From: Anthonomus grandis grandis
Taxonomy: Eukaryota > Arthropoda > Insecta > Coleoptera > Curculionidae
Direction: 5' to 3'
Length of the DNA stretch: 64,000 nucleotides
NCBI RefSeq assembly: GCF_022605725.1
Contig: NC_065551.1
Span: 19,902,001 to 19,966,000 of the forward strand
Below, piece by piece: positions 1 to 10,049 of this stretch. Position 1 is the stretch's first letter. Each line of letters begins with the position of its first letter. The notes under the pieces are model-generated. The model ran no database searches and was not told where the DNA came from. It saw nothing but the letters and a program-made list of their open reading frames with translations. Made by a program: the position numbers and the translations under genes.

Positions 1-13
1 AATACATTCGTAA

Positions 14-247
14 TTTATACTGGCCAGCTTAATCACCTGATCTAAATTCTATAGAGCATGTCTGAGATATGCTTCAGGGAAGTGTTCTTTAAGATCAGAA
101 TAAGTTAAAAAACCGAGATCAGCTGTTTCAAGTTCTTCAACAGTGTTGGATAACAGCTACTTAAGAAGATCTGGATAACTTATTTATTTGCATAAAAACA
201 CTTGGTAAAGCCACAATCAATGCACAAGGAGGTCATATTCCAAGTTA
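14..247 (+). pseudogene. Tc1-like transposase, C-terminal end
   Basis: The plus strand reads as the last ~75 residues of a Tc1-family DDE transposase, the nuclease that cuts and joins transposon ends. Visible are W-P-A, a stop in place of Q, then SPDLNSIEHV, which carries the second catalytic D and the E of the family block (usual form SPDLNPIEHVWD). The family tail A-x-G-G-H-I-P follows just before a natural stop at about 245. At least three in-frame stops show it is dead. The N-terminal part lies off the left edge of the window. Confidence 0.85.
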
Positions 248-651
248 ATTTTTTCTTTTCTATTTTTTTGTAAAATTTTAAATACAAATTTTTTACAGTT
301 TTGCATATATTGTATGTAATTTTTTTAAACTTTCGCCTCCTAATTAATTTTTTAATGGAGTATCTCCACTTGTAAGCGTTACAAAAAAAAATTAATTTGA
401 AAATTTTAAACCACTTTGTAATTGACCTATTTTTGCTAGAGTATTTTTTACATACATATTAACACATAACATAACATATACTTTGTTCGTTTTAAACATT
501 TATTGACATATTTTGTAAGTTTTTTCTTAAATATACTATATTTATTACACCATAGCTATAGCTATATTAAAAAACTATATTAGAATAAAATTATTGCCAA
601 ATTTTGACAATAAAAAATATACTTTTGCAAAAATCGCACTTTGATGCATTT
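248..651. other. AT-rich stretch, no gene seen
   Basis: Probably the 3' flank of the Tc1 relic and old transposon debris. I see no coding signature, no RNA gene and no clear terminal repeat. Confidence 0.6.
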
Positions 652-1299
652 ACGCACCATTAGAAAATGCTAAGTTATTAGCCAAAATAGAACGAGATGC
701 TTATGATTGTGTTTATGACGAAAACGCCGATGCTTCACTCGTAAAATGAAATGACAATTGAATTTTTACAGTTGCCAGCAATAATTTTTCTATTTAGCCA
801 CTTAAAAGTGCTATAAGATATAATCAAAAAGAACTTAAAGAAGTTGAAATTCCACAACCAAATGTGATAAGGCAATACAACAGCTACATGGGAGGGGTTG
901 ACCTATATGACAAGGCTTAACGCTAACTACAGAATAAACTTTTGGGGAAAAAGTGGTGGTCTCTATAAATACAGTAGATAGTATGGTAGTCAATTATTGG
1001 AAACGGTCCAGAATAGCTACCAAATCAAATATGTCTCAGCTAGGCTTCAAATCTTATTTTACAGTTGGACTGCTGAAATCTCAGAGCCGCAAGGTTGGCA
1101 TGCTGATTCCAGTAGGTCACGAAAAGAACCTGTTCCAGTAGAAGTAATATTTAATAAAGTAGCTCACACCATTGCTAGACATGAAAAACACGCATCAAGA
1201 AGATGAAAATTGTGTAAAAATCATACAATTTACTTTTGTGCAAGATGCAATGTCTATTTCAATGATGATTGTTTTGAAACTTTTCATAACAGAGATTAA
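652..1299 (+). pseudogene. piggyBac-like transposase relic, C-terminal half
   Basis: Translated with frame changes, this gives the C-terminal half of a piggyBac transposase, a DDD nuclease that inserts at TTAA. It shows a degraded V-K-W-N-D-N block (TGA in place of W) near 748-765, then I-R-Q-Y-N-S-Y-M-G-G-V-D-L-Y-D near 870-915, which contains the third catalytic D. It ends in the cysteine-rich zinc-binding tail (C..C at the R-R-x-C-K-L-C block, then C-A-R-C-N-V-Y-F and C-F-E-T-F-H) at 1200-1299. Two stops lie in the tail and upstream blocks, and most of the segment between the third D and the tail is missing or unreadable. The first two catalytic D residues are not in the window. The element ends were not found. 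Confidence 0.85.
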
Positions 1300-1804
1300 A
1301 AAAGTTGTGCCTATAATATAGAAATTTACTTATTAGATCTGGCCAAGGATGCGTATACGCACCATGGCTAAAAAAGCTCTAGTTTAAAAACATTATTTAT
1401 ACGTTGAAATTCACGTTTATTCACCTTTTTGACAATAAAAAATATTACCTAAATTATAATCATGCAGTTTTTTTATTGTTTGGCTGAAAATGGGTTTAAA
1501 TATTTTAATATCCCTAGATTTTTAACAAGTTTTTTAAATATTAACTAAAGCTTGGACATTGCTTATAAAGAGGAGGATTAAATAATTGAGTATTATTTTA
1601 ATATTTCTTCTTTTACTATTATGCTTCTACTATTGATATCCAGTAAGTTTCTATAAAGTAATTTAAAGTGATAATAAATGATAAACCCTAAACATTAATC
1701 TTAAATGATTCATTATTTATTATATTATTTCTTTTATTTTCATAGCTTTATAATAGTTATAATAATTATTCTAAGTATTATACATTTTAAACCTTATTGT
1801 ATTT
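1300..1804. other. AT-rich stretch, no gene seen
   Basis: No coding or RNA feature is supported. A 16-base motif near 1349-1368 (GATGCGTATACGCACCATGG) resembles a segment at 642-660 (GATGCATTTACGCACCAT), so these may be piggyBac-related direct repeats on both sides of the relic. Confidence 0.5.
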
Positions 1805-1845
1805 GTTGAAGAAGTAGTCCATTCTTGCAGAGGAGTTAATATGTA

Positions 1846-1911
1846 AATGGGTAACTAAAAACTTTTCGGTCACCCTCCACTAATTTTATTTAAAAATTAT
1901 TAATCCGACAT
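1846..1911 (-). repeat. Left inverted arm, Penelope-type terminal repeat
   Basis: Read on the minus strand it matches the plus-strand sequence at 4274-4338 with scattered mismatches. Shared landmarks are the block CGGATTAATAATTTTTAAAT and the end TTTTTAGTTACCCAT. The AT-rich run after a G/C core is typical of insect Penelope-type ends. Confidence 0.7.
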
Positions 1912-1942
1912 GTTTCAGACATATAACATGTCCATCATCGGG
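1905..1942 (-). ncRNA. Hammerhead-like fold in the left arm
   Basis: On the minus strand the order is C-C-G-A-T-G-A (1941-1935), a stem of GACAT (1932-1928) and ATGTC (1922-1918) closed by the 5-base loop GTTAT, then G-A-A-A (1916-1913). This is the core order of a hammerhead self-cleaving ribozyme (CTGANGA, stem II, GAAA) with one change in the first box. Hammerhead motifs are established in Penelope-like terminal repeats. Here the core is probably decayed, and stems I and III are not clear. Confidence 0.35.
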
Positions 1943-2159
1943 GATACTATAAAAGAACCAAGGAAACTTATAAGATATAGATTCAAATTGTTAAATTACA
2001 AAAGGTATTACAATAATTAATTTCACAAGTTAAGGGGTTTCGTCAATACATCTTATAGACAATATGATATTTATAACATTTATTTCCAAAGACATGTGAT
2101 ATCTTTGAAAATAAATGTTAATTTAATATCGGAAAAAACATTGTTAGTAATTCATATAC

Positions 2160-4000
2160 AAAGTTAAAATTTAATAATGCCATTTACGACACTATCAATG
2201 AAATTATTATTTCTACTCATTGGGACAAATTATTTTTATCTAAAGATGTAAATATTAACCTTGCATGTTTTTATACAGATTTAGATAATATTGTTTTTAA
2301 CCACATCCCTAGAATTAAGATCAATAAGGGACAATAGCCTTTATAGTTTTCTAAACATACAATCAATCTAATTAAAAATAAATTAAAGGTACATAAAATG
2401 CGGAAACTGTACCGAAAACAATCTGATTACAACTTTTCAAATTTACGCAAAACAGTAAATATTAATATACGCAATGATTACAAAGTTTATATTTATAAAA
2501 CAGAAATAAACCTTATCAAAGACGTTATATATTTCTGGTCATTTTTTCACAACAAAAAAAAACACTAAAAGCTTACCAATAAAAATGAAATTTAATGATC
2601 AAGAAGCTTCAAATTTTGTTGACATTAGTAAACTTTTTTCTAAGCATTTTAGTAGAGTATTTGAACCTTCTGATACACCAACTTTAATTAAGCCTACTCA
2701 ATGTCAAGAATGTTTTGTAGTTAACAATATTGATATAAATGACATTAAATCCGCACTTATATCTATGGATCGTAAAAAGGGACTTGGCCCAGACGGATTT
2801 CCTTAATTTTTTTTAAAGTCCTGTCCTAGCTTGTGCGGGCCTTTGCATATTTTGTATAATCAATATTTATCCAGCGGTCTTTTTCCCAATATTTGGAAAA
2901 CAGCTTAAATTGTGCCAGTATTTAAGTCTGGAGAAAAAACTTCGGTATGGAATTACAGGCCTATTTCCCTACTTAGCAACTTTGGTAAACTATTTGAATC
3001 TCTGCTGTTAAAACAATTATTTTTTAAGGTCAAAGAAGCTATTGATGTTAACCAACATGGCTTTTTCCAAAAAAGATCGGTAATAACCAACTTAATACCA
3101 TTTATTCAGTGTATAAAAGAAAGTATGGATAGGGGTCTGGAAACTTGTGCCGTGTATACCGACTTTTCCAAGGCTTTTGATAAGGTACATCATCCTGCAC
3201 TTTTCGTAATGTTGGAATATTTCGGTGTGCACGGAGCCCTACTCCAACTCATTAAAAGTTATCTAATAAATGGAGTAAAGTCTTCTTGTACAACCGTAAC
3301 TTCAGGAGTACCGCAAGGTTCTCATTTGGGACCGATTTTATTCTCAATCTTTTTAAACGGCATTGATCAATGTTTCTCTATCTGTAAATATCTTGCTAAT
3401 GCAGATGACCTAAAAATCTTTACAACAATTAAGAAAGTATCAGATTTTCGTGCCCTGCAATCTGATCTTGCAAATTTTGAAAGGTACTATACTTTAAGTA
3501 AATTATTTATTAATCTAGAAAAATGCCATTTTATACTTTTTAATAGAAAACCATCTCAGACACAAAACAAATGTGATGTCTATCTCGGGGGCACTATCTT
3601 GAAGTATGTAGAGTTTATTAAGGATTTAGGTATGCCGATTTTATCACAAATATATTGACCAGATTAAAAGGGTACAACGCAAGTTTGTAAATACATATAG
3701 TAAATTCCCGCTTTAATAGACAAATTCATTTTTTCACTGCCTGGAAAATTTACATATCAACCTTATTGCTTACATTTTGCGTAATAGATCGACCTTTAGC
3801 ATCTCAAGATATTCTTAAAACTATTTGTCTAACTCTCCATTGTTCACATGCGCCCGTAGTGTTAATCATTTTTAAGAAACTAATTTGAATAATGATATAT
3901 TTTTCTCCAGTATGGCTTCATTTAGGCGATACTTAGGAAATTACCTAATTTCGCAAGGAACGATAAATATTTTTCCTATTGTTATTATTCATATGTAGAT
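2160..4000 (+). pseudogene. Jockey/CR1-type non-LTR ORF2 (linker and reverse transcriptase)
   Basis: This is a relic of the replicase of an APE-type non-LTR retrotransposon, which nicks its target and reverse-transcribes its RNA there. The region from 2160 to 2800 reads as the endonuclease-RT linker (KKGLGPDGFP at its end). The RT follows from 2912: NYRPISLLSNFGKLFE, YTDFSKAFDKVHH, SGVPQGSHLGP, and the catalytic box at 3398-3409, where the usual F-A-D-D reads N-A-D-D. The C-terminal I-D-Q-I-K-R-V-Q-R-K-F block follows at 3655. There are several frameshifts and stops (for example before 2912 and after 3658). The 3' end is an untranslated stretch ending in AATAAATTAATAAATA near 4210. The endonuclease domain is largely lost. 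Confidence 0.92.
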
Positions 4001-4273
4001 ATAATTCTTTATTGTTTATAAGAGATACTATTAAATCAGTTAGTTAGGTTTATATTACTTGGTATATTTGTTAGGTTTGATGAAAATGTAATGTTTGGCA
4101 AAGCGCTTACTTGTATTTAAATTCACAAGATATTTTGTGCTTACCTGTTATTGGATTGCTTAATTTATCTGTAGGAGAGCCTTATACTTAAATAAATTAA
4201 TAAATATATAGATATAGTGCCTTCGACATGGTCGAAAGGTTAAAACGACTAATAGTCGTAAGTTACGAAAACA

Positions 4274-4338
4274 CGTCGGATTAATAATTTTTAAATAAAT
4301 TTAGTGCAGGATGAGCGAAGTATTTTTAGTTACCCATT
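4274..4338 (+). repeat. Right inverted arm, Penelope-type terminal repeat
   Basis: It is the reverse complement, with mismatches, of 1846-1911. Upstream, 4220-4273 contains GGTCGAAAGGTTAAAACGAC and ACGACTAATAGTCGT-like dyads that look like a further degraded part of the same repeat. Confidence 0.7.
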
Positions 4339-4352
4339 GACTTATTGTATTT

Positions 4353-6100
4353 ACTCTAGTCGCATCCATAGCAAGAGCTATCTTATGGGGACTTTTTATG
4401 TGTTTAAGTTTTTACTTAAAAAAACAATAATAACTTAAGATATTGTATATTGAATTATTAACTAAAGGAATAAATACTTATCTAAAATTCCTGCATTTTT
4501 AAATGAGTTGATTATGTGTACCTCCGCCCCTGTTTATTACCCTCATAGAGACATACAAACTGTCTAGTACCCACCGCACTTCGGAATAAAGTACACATTA
4601 TTACTTCAGTTCGGTTATTACGTGGGGAGAGACGTACATAAGTCCGCACAGATCGGGATTAATTTTCCGAACGTCATTGTTCTTCATCTCCTATTTTCGC
4701 CGAAAGTAATATCGTGACACTTTTATGTTTTCCCTGCGGATTATTTTCTTTTCATCGGACGTCGCAGGGAGAAAATTTTCGTGAGAAGCAAGAAACGAAA
4801 CAAAAAAAACTCGTTTCGGTGTTTTTCCTTTTAAATCGGTTTACAAGACCAAAAAAAAAAGCGTATACTTTGCGCTTTATTGGAATTATAATTTTTTTTC
4901 AGGCCTAATTGCCTCTTTTATAAGCCATATTATGTGGGAGGTTTATTTAAGAATATTGAGTTATAATGAATCTTAATATTGAAGTAAATTCGTTATAGGG
5001 CACATCATCTTAATGCTATTGATTTTACCATAAACCATTATAAAAAAATCTAATAAATCATTTACTTTTGCTATTATTTTAACATTTAATAAAGAAACGT
5101 AACTGGTTTTAATATTTCCAATAACCAATATGCTGAGAAATCCATAATCTATTAATAAAATCCTTAAAATACCTTCGTGTACCCTTTGGGCCTATTTTTG
5201 TTTTATCCAGATGCGTTTTCAAAACGAACAAACGGCCCAACACCACTAAAAAGAGACAGGAGATGAGCCCAAAACAAAAAAAAATAATCTTCATAAGCGC
5301 GACTTCCTCGCATCGTGCATTCATATCACAAATAATAATTAAGAGCATAAAGCCATATCTCCTCTTTTATTCTATATGAATGTCACAAAAGCCTGGCGCG
5401 TTACAACACAAGAAGTACCGAACGTCTGCTCTTCCAAGGTGTATTTATAACACCCGTTTTTTCTTTATTTTTTATTTCTGTTTATGAAACGTTAGTAAGA
5501 GGAGAGTGTCAGCTGTTAAGACACACTAAGTGGATACAGAAATCATAAATAGTGAATATGAATGGGGTTGTAGAGATGATTATTACAAGGTGTATCTTAA
5601 AAGAAGTTGAAAGATTATGTGTTCAATGGGATTAATTTTTTCGTATATATTCTTATGTAAGAAAAATACAATTTCTAGGAATAATTAGGGTTTGAAATCT
5701 TTTGCTTATATGGTGACACAGTTATAAAGATGCCTCCTAGTTCTCTTTTAAGTTTTGCTAATTTTATTTAATTAACTACCTGATTGGCACACTGATGTGC
5801 AAACACTCTCGGTTTACTATAGTTAAAGTTCATTAAATTTGGAGTAGCAGTGACTACAAAATCATTAAATTTGTTGGAGATTTCAGCAGAATTATTATAT
5901 ATTAATTATTATTTATTTTATTATTATTATTACATATATTATAATTGATTATGATTTAAATCATTTAACCATATTATCTCCTTCACAACTCGCCAGAAAT
6001 ATTTAAATTTGTTATTACAGCTGATGATTCACATATTGACTTTTACTTTTAAAATGCTGTTAAATTAATGTTTTTTTTTAAATTATAACCTTCAAAATAC
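4353..6100. other. No gene; GC-richer patch near 4,500-4,870 and 5,160-5,480
   Basis: The 4,500-4,870 segment is visibly richer in G, C and CpG than its surroundings and carries no transposon motif; 5,160-5,480 is milder. Open frames here (4714-4908 plus, 5109-5348 minus) are short, compositionally biased and lack recognisable domains or convincing splice partners. From 5,500 to 6,100 the sequence is plain AT-rich, with TTA/TAT microsatellite near 5,885-5,945. Confidence 0.5.
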
Positions 6101-6339
6101 AGACGACCAACTTATATGGAATCACCCAGTAATTTGGGGAAATAGAATTTGATTGAAAAAAAATCATTGAGGATTAAAGAGCAGTTTTTTCAAACTTTTC
6201 AACGTTAATTATAAAAATAAATGAAAATTAGTTCAATTTTCCTAATAACAGTATATATAACGAAAAATGTAGAGATATATTTAAATATTTGGTTCTGAAA
6301 ATGTCAATTGTATAAGAAATAATACTATTTTAATAATTT

Positions 6340-6640
6340 TACTAATCAGTCTCTAGCATCAATGGAAACACGAATTTGACGAAGATTGTTATCTATTAAG
6401 TTTTTAATTTCTTATTGAAGAAGATTTGCCCATTCCTTTAAGATCTTTTGTATAAGTTGTTCTGTGTTACCAGGATTATTTTGATGATCTCCCATCTTTC
6501 TTTTGATCTTATCCCATAAATGCTTTGTAGAATTAAGATCTGGTGAGCAAGAAGGTCTTCTAAGAAACATATTGCAACTATATTGGTATGTGCAGGTGCA
6601 TTATCTTGCATAAATAATTGCAAAACAAATTACCAAAAGC
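6340..6640 (-). pseudogene. Tc1-like transposase, C-terminal catalytic part
   Basis: The minus strand encodes F-M-Q-D-N-A-P-A-H-T (6620-6590 region), the second catalytic block of Tc1 transposases. A frame-changed S-P-D-L-N-S-T-K-H-L-W-D-K-I-K block follows, where the family E reads K. The C-terminal helices come next and stop near 6340. The reading frame changes once between the two blocks, and the N-terminal DNA-binding half is absent. Sequence at 6100-6130 (CAACTTATATGGAATCACCC) looks like the matching terminal inverted repeat; no partner was found on the other side. Confidence 0.85.
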
Positions 6641-7345
6641 AACTCTTTAGAACCTGACTCCAGATTGCAAAACTAAGTTAACATACCTTCGACCTGTTTA
6701 TCGAATGGGAATTAAAACAAATACTGCATTAAGGGGACGGAATGACCCCGTGCTAGTATTTTATCAGATAATTTTTTTTCGCAAAAGTTTAGAAGACTGT
6801 AATTCGGGCTACTTATTACATTTATCTAGATAAAAGAATACACGGGAGCATTCTAATAAATAATTATTATTATAGATTTCATCAAAATAAAACAAATCGT
6901 GGGGTCAATCTGACACCACAAAGCACTCCGAAGGTTAAAAATATGAACAGTTATGTTTGAATTTAGCTTTGTAATTTATCGAAGGATTACTCAGGGTTAA
7001 TTTTGTAACCACAGTACTAAAAAGATCAACACAGGCTGTAATTTTTTTTTGCCCTATTATGATTTTAAAAGTACTCAAGATAGATTTTTTTAAATATTTT
7101 TTTTGAATCCCTGAGTACCTGTCTATTGCCCGTTGATGGCTTATCGTTGATTTTTGGAACACCCTATATACTGATTCTCCAAGCTCCTTGATAGAGTGGG
7201 CTACAATCTGGTATGACAAAGTTAAATTCAATTACTTACTCTAAGTAATTAGCAGGTTTTTGATGGAATCTACGTTTACTATTTGAGATTCTCCATACCA
7301 AAACAAATGTCTCAGAAATATTCTATCGAAGTCTTTATTATTGAA
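6641..7345. other. Unassigned; lone IS630-like terminal repeat near 7,150-7,172
   Basis: Nothing coding can be defended. On the minus strand TATAGGGTGTTCCAAAAATC at about 7171-7152 has the TA-YAGGGTGTYYC form also seen at 28,131-28,147 and 52,864, so it may be a lone transposon end. The 98-codon minus frame at 6935-7231 crosses it and has no recognisable domain. Confidence 0.4.
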
Positions 7346-7380
7346 ACATCAAAATCAAAAATCAAAATCAAAATCAAAAT
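7346..7380 (-). repeat. (GATTTT)n tail of the non-LTR copy
   Basis: A run of about five TTTTGA-type units reads 5'-3' on the minus strand directly after the untranslated end of the minus-strand element. Many Jockey/CR1-group elements end in such short repeats in place of poly(A), so this marks the 3' end of the insertion. Confidence 0.75.
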
Positions 7381-7589
7381 GGTTTACACTACAAAAAAAA
7401 ATTTTTACACTCGTCAAAATATATTAATCGAAAAATCTTACACCTAAATATAAAACATTAATAGTAGATACTATACTACACATAATCAATTAAAAAATGG
7501 AACAATACAATAAAATTAAGATTTAATGAAAAACATTAACATTAAAATCATTAAAATTTTAAAACGCTAATAGAGAGTGCATTGAGATG

Positions 7590-9190
7590 CTATGGCGGAG
7601 GATTTTTCAATAGAAGCCTTTTGATGTGGCATTTGAATTCATTTAAATTTTTTCCCTTACAGAACTAGGCAGCTTGTTAGGCAACTTAACACCAATAAAG
7701 TCAGGTCTAGTCTGACACTTTCCCAAACAGCAAAACATAGGAACACAGCTAGCCTTGTTTCTGGTGTCATGTGTATGTATGTCCTGATGAGTAACTTTCC
7801 GTTTTTCTTGAAGTAAAGAAGGTTTTCTAGAATATATAGACAAGAGAGTGTCAATATTCCCAACCGAGGGAAAGAGCTTCAGCAGTTTTCTCGAGCCCAT
7901 ACTACATAGAATCCTAATGGCCCTTCTCTGAAGACCAAAACCCCTCTGTGCGTGAGAGGATCCTCCCCATACAAGCACACCATAAGCCATAACGCTGTGG
8001 AAGATGCCAAAGAAGGCGGTTTTCAGGGTATCAGGAAGAAACACACCCACATAGATTACGCAAGGGAAAAACAATGCTGCCAAGCCTCTTACAAACACTC
8101 TCTATAAGCACTTCCCATTTTAATGTTGGATCCAGAAGAATACCAAGGAATTTAACAGAGGATTTCTTAATGTGAAGGTAACAATATTTTGGGTCTTCTC
8201 CTGGTTCAACAAGAGCCCGTTTGCTAAAAAACATTCCTTCACCCGCTCTTTAGCCTCAGACAGTTTTGCGAGGGTTTCTTTCTGCCTCAGACTTACCAAA
8301 TGCAAGTGGCAAGTGTATATTTGCCTTTCAAGGGGATGATAATTAATAAAGATCAAGAAGAGAACTGGGCCCAGCACAGACCCCTGAGGATTTCCCACAC
8401 TTACCCTGGCTCGATCAGAAAATTTACCATTGACCTTAACCATCTGCCAGCGGTCTTGCAAGTAGCTCGATAAAAGATTTATGGTGTTTTAATCAAAATT
8501 ATAGCATTTAAGTTTTTTTAACAATAATTCGTGAGACATACAATCGAATGCCTTGCTAAGATCACAGAATAAGGCAGAGAGATAAATGCGGTCCTCATAT
8601 CCGTTCATGATGTTATTTAATGGGTCAAGCATCGCATTTATGGTGTTTTTACCTTGTCTAAAACTAAACTGAGCGTCAGAAAACAACTGGCTATGACTTT
8701 TTCAAATATTTTAGACACAATTGGAAGCAAGGAAATAGGCCTGTAGTTATTTATTGTCTCCCTTCTTAAAGATTGGTGAAACTACACCTTGTTTAAGGTA
8801 AGATGGAAAGGTTTTCTCACGTATGAACATGTTAATTAATTTCGTTAATGAACAGATTATTTGGTTTTTAATTGATAGTAAGGTATGTACACTTAGACTA
8901 TATATATCACAGCTTCTTTTGGGTTTCAAACCATTAATAATTCCCCTAACGTCATTCAAGCTCACTTCCTTGATTTTAAAATCTCCACAACCAAAACTCG
9001 ATCTAGAGAGATGAAAAAGGGGGTCAGAATTGCTCGATGGAAGGTCTTTTAGAATGTGAACTCTCTTTGCTTCTATTATAGAAACCCTGTATTGGTTTTT
9101 CAGGTTTTTATAATATTGTCAATCATTGATTGCGATATTATGAAAACACATGAAGGGACCATAACAAGTTTTATAAACTTCGAAGGCTTT
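7590..9190 (-). pseudogene. Jockey/CR1-type non-LTR ORF2, catalytic box deleted
   Basis: Reading down from 9190 on the minus strand, the linker (Y-K-N-L-K-N-Q-Y-R-V-S-I-I-E-A-K-R) comes first. The RT follows: SLNDVRGIINGLKPKRS, P-I-F-K-K-G-D, FRQGKNTINAML, FCDLSKAFDCMSHELLLKKL, NPQGSVLGPVLFLIFIN. The catalytic F-A-D-D box expected about 20 residues later is missing: the frame runs from a T-C-H-L-H block straight into the K-E-T-L-A-K-L segment. A FLANGLLLNQEKTQ block, F-L-G-I-L-L-D-P-T-L-K-W and a long C-terminal region (SVMAYGVLVWGGSSHAQRGF, H-D-T-R-N) follow. There are several frameshifts. The tail repeat at 7346-7380 closes the element. Confidence 0.92.
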
Positions 9191-9199
9191 TTTAGGCAA

Positions 9200-9880
9200 A
9201 TATGTGAATCATAAATACATAGAGAATTTCAAAATAAAAGTGTATGGAGCAACAAATAAACCCAGTTTCGAACGAGCATCGGCCGCGTGCATTATGCATA
9301 TACTATAAACCAGCAAAGAGCTTCTGGAAAACTTGACACGCTTCCCGCTCTCCGGGCAGAAATCCCGAAGGCATCCCCTGCATCCTAAGATCACCAACAT
9401 TATACGAGCTCCCGAACTGTAATTCATTTTCAACCGGACGCCAGTCAATTATTTAAAAATTGACGTCCCAGAGTGCATCATCATTTCTTTCGGTCCGCGC
9501 GTTCCCGGAACACTCGTATTTTGCGGGAAAAGCGGGAGCGATGCCATACTCGACGATCGCCCTGGGACCACTTCCTTCTTGTTTTACATCGTTTTGTTTC
9601 TAACAATCCGGCGGGGCATAAGTTTCTCTATCGAGAGAGCGGAACATACACACACACAGACACATGTAAAGTTTCCTTTAAAAGCACTCACTTTTATTGA
9701 AAATTGAAATTCCGGCCGGCTTTTGACAGGCCGTAATTCAACGCTACCGATAACCATTACTTTCCGTTGGTGTGGGCCCGGGCGGATTAACAAAGATGGT
9801 CCGATGTGTGTTTCGGGCGCGGGTTGTAAAAATTGATTGTTTTTTATAGCCTTATCGTCCACATCTTTTATTAAATTTTA
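9200..9880. other. GC-rich island without transposon motifs
   Basis: About 600 bases stand out sharply from the AT-rich flanks, with dense CpG (for example ATCGGCCGCGTG, GGCGCGGG, CGATCGCCC). It includes a short CA repeat at 9647-9663. Open frames occur on both strands (9209-9448 minus, 9473-9700 plus, 9584-9862 minus), as expected from GC-rich sequence, but none shows a known domain. It could be a conserved regulatory region, a promoter or an untranslated first exon of a host gene. The sequence alone does not decide. Confidence 0.5.
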
Positions 9881-10049
9881 CGTTTTGCTATTTTTATAGG
9901 CTTGTATATTGAGGAAAAATGATTTTGACAATATAAACATTTACCATTGGTTATTTGGCGAGTTTTAGATAGCTCAAGAAAAAGTTGATAGGCATCACAC
10001 TAAACCTTAACCTTTTTATACACTAAAAAAAAATTGTTAAATTTCACTC

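Larger units (their letters stand above)
1805..4340. mobile_element. Possible Penelope-type insertion with inverted arms, holding a Jockey/CR1 copy
   Basis: Two ~65-bp arms in inverted orientation (1846-1911 and 4274-4338) enclose a non-LTR copy. A 12-base direct repeat CTTATTGTATTT sits at 1793-1804 and at 4341-4352. The right copy abuts the right arm; the left copy is 41 bases outside the left arm. Penelope-like elements are known to carry terminal repeats that can be inverted, with a short extension on one side and a target duplication of this size, and the layout fits that description. No Penelope reverse transcriptase is seen inside, so either the Jockey/CR1 copy replaced or invaded the interior, or the match in layout is coincidental. 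Confidence 0.4.

Noticed and set aside
4714..4908. 64-codon plus frame in the GC-richer patch
   Set aside because: Low-complexity F/K-rich peptide, no domain, no splice partner; composition explains its openness.
6935..7231. 98-codon minus frame
   Set aside because: It crosses a transposon-end motif and has no recognisable protein similarity.
9473..9862. Overlapping open frames on both strands of the GC island
   Set aside because: GC-rich sequence lengthens frames on both strands by chance; neither peptide shows a domain, and one contains a V-C-V-C run from the CA repeat.
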